Shown here: positions 62,572 through 64,000 of the stretch, piece after piece
How positions within the stretch are numbered: the first letter of the stretch is position 1
Layout: every line of letters begins with the position of its first letter
DNA from: Pagrus major
Taxonomy: Eukaryota; Chordata; Actinopteri; Spariformes; Sparidae
DNA length: 64,000 nt
NCBI RefSeq assembly: GCF_040436345.1
Contig: NC_133216.1
Coordinates: 14,526,110-14,590,109, forward strand
Direction: 5' to 3'
Notes under the pieces: generated by a model
The model's database searches: none
The model's input: the letters and a program-made list of their open reading frames with translations, nothing else
What the model was told of the DNA's origin: nothing
Made by a program: the position numbers and the translations under genes

Positions 62572-64000
62572 CTGGAACAGAAGAAAAATAAATAGGTCAA
62601 ATAAAAGGGAAAGGTTTGAGGCTTTACAGGGTTGGACAACAGGCTTTATCAGTGCTCAACTTGAACGTGTAAAAACACAAACTATTGTTTCCCTTTGTAA
62701 ATGTATAGTCCTTTAAACACTTTGTATTTCATTCACGTTCATGGAGCAGACTTTCATCGGTAGAGGATTAAAATTCATATTGTCATGAGAAAGCATTGAA
62801 ATTAGCTTTTTGTTTCATATTGGCTTTGTGATTTTTAAGAAATGCAGTATGTGTTCCAAAAGTGCATTTACAATTGTCTGGGGATATGTAATTTTAGGCT
62901 CAAAAACAGCTGTTAAACTAATAATTCTGTGAAGAAGTGAACATGACATTTTTCACAAAACACCACACCCGCCCTCTGTAGGACATTTAAAGTTATCATA
63001 GGTAATAATAGTGGCTTACAAAAACAGTCCAGAGATCCTCAGAAAAACAATATCCTCTGCATATTATATGTAATCAGGGCACCAGCCATCAGGCAAAGAC
63101 TGGTAAAATATGCAAATGGCTGGTGGATTAGCTTCAGTCTGTATGTTATAATACTCAAGTTGTTTGTTCAGTGTGGACTAAACTAGACTAATTACCTCCA
63201 CCAAGAAAGTTTTCCCCACGTCCATTTGTTTGTTTGTTGGTTTGTCAGCAGGATTACACAAAAACTACAGTGTGGATTTCCACAAAACTTGGATGAAGGA
63301 TAGGTCTCGACCTAGAATAGACCCCCATTAACTTTTGTCTAAAGGGAGGGATCGTGGAATATTTTCTCACTTTCTTTAACATGGCGTGACAGCGGTTTTC
63401 CACACTTTCCTTTAATTGTAATAAATGTTTTATTTGATATTGGACAAGGCTTGATTAAATTAAAGTGGACTGTGGGGCCTTGGCGTAGGTATGCACTCTA
63501 CTGGGTGCCTTAACTACAACATTTCAGCTGATCAATGTTTTAACAACCATTTTATAAATATTCATTTAAATACTACTCTCAGGTAACTTTGCAATATCTG
63601 TCAAAAGTTGTTGTTGAACCAACTCTGACACACATGCACTGTTGATATACCCTGATTCAATTCCTGTGAAAAGATTTACAGAAGTAACATTTTCATGATA
63701 ACATCCCTCATTATATGAGTCAGCGATTTATTTAGAAATAAACGTTTGAAATCTTCTAAATATCATTTATCTGGAGAAAGTAAACCAGACCTGAACAATG
63801 TCGTCATGTTAAGATTCAAATTATATTATTAGGAATATCAAATACCATTAAATAAAGTTTAACGTTGTCTTGTGTGTTGAACAGATTCTTCAGTGGTCAA
63901 CTTGTGATTACCATTCAGCTCTATTATTAACCCTTTACAACTGGTTTGTGGTCATTTTTATTATCTCATCTACAAAACTGACCACAGTCTGCAGTGGGTC
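62572..64000 (-). other. six5 upstream intron, running off the window
   Basis: No coding signal. A recognisable interspersed repeat lies at about 63186-63515. The exon with the SIX domain and homeodomain would be further right. Confidence 0.55.
63186..63515 (+). repeat. interspersed repeat ('ttacctccaccaagaaagtt' ... 'aggattacacaaaaactaca')
   Basis: The words 'attacctccaccaagaaagt', 'gttggtttgtcagcaggatt', 'acacaaaaactacagtgtgg' and 'tttccacaaaacttggatga' belong to a very common fish repeat. It ends near 'ggtatgcactctactgggtg'. Confidence 0.6.

Overview
This window is vertebrate nuclear DNA, almost certainly from a teleost fish and probably a spiny-rayed one. The evidence is multi-exon genes with GT-AG introns, AT-rich introns full of small terminal-inverted-repeat elements of types common in percomorph genomes, and the gene content. 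There is no bacterial operon structure, CRISPR array or rRNA. Most open frames outside the exons below are chance. Gene models were built by hand from splice sites, reading phase and recognition of the encoded proteins; no alignment was run. Layout: (1) 1-40 kb, + strand: sipa1l3 (SPAR3-type Rap GTPase-activating protein). A candidate 5' noncoding exon lies near 0.6 kb, the start codon is at 9990, and 22 coding exons run to a stop at 36039. The joined frame is 1772 residues. A repeat-rich 3' region follows to about 39.6 kb. (2) 40.5-45.4 kb, - strand: rrm1, the large subunit of ribonucleotide reductase. It is complete at 793 residues in four coding exons, one of them 1982 bases long. (3) 47.3-53.15 kb, + strand: qpctl, Golgi glutaminyl-peptide cyclotransferase, complete at 394 residues in seven exons. 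It is divergent from rrm1, with about 1.9 kb between them. (4) 53.5-56.05 kb, - strand: a Six1/2-class homeobox gene, most likely six9, complete at 235 residues in three exons and tail-to-tail with qpctl. (5) 59.3-64 kb, - strand: the last two coding exons of a Six4/5-class gene, most likely six5, holding the long transactivation region. Its SIX domain and homeodomain must lie beyond base 64000. The genes are not one pathway. From memory, SIPA1L3, QPCTL and SIX5 are all on human 19q13, so this looks like a teleost version of that region with rrm1 (human 11p15) inside it. The tandem six5-six9 pair looks like a remnant of the ancestral Six cluster. I found no convincing new biological system. 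The best second-look items are the fused giant exon of rrm1, the six5-six9 pair with an intron inside the six9 homeodomain, the overlapping 3' ends of qpctl and six9, and several structured repeats.
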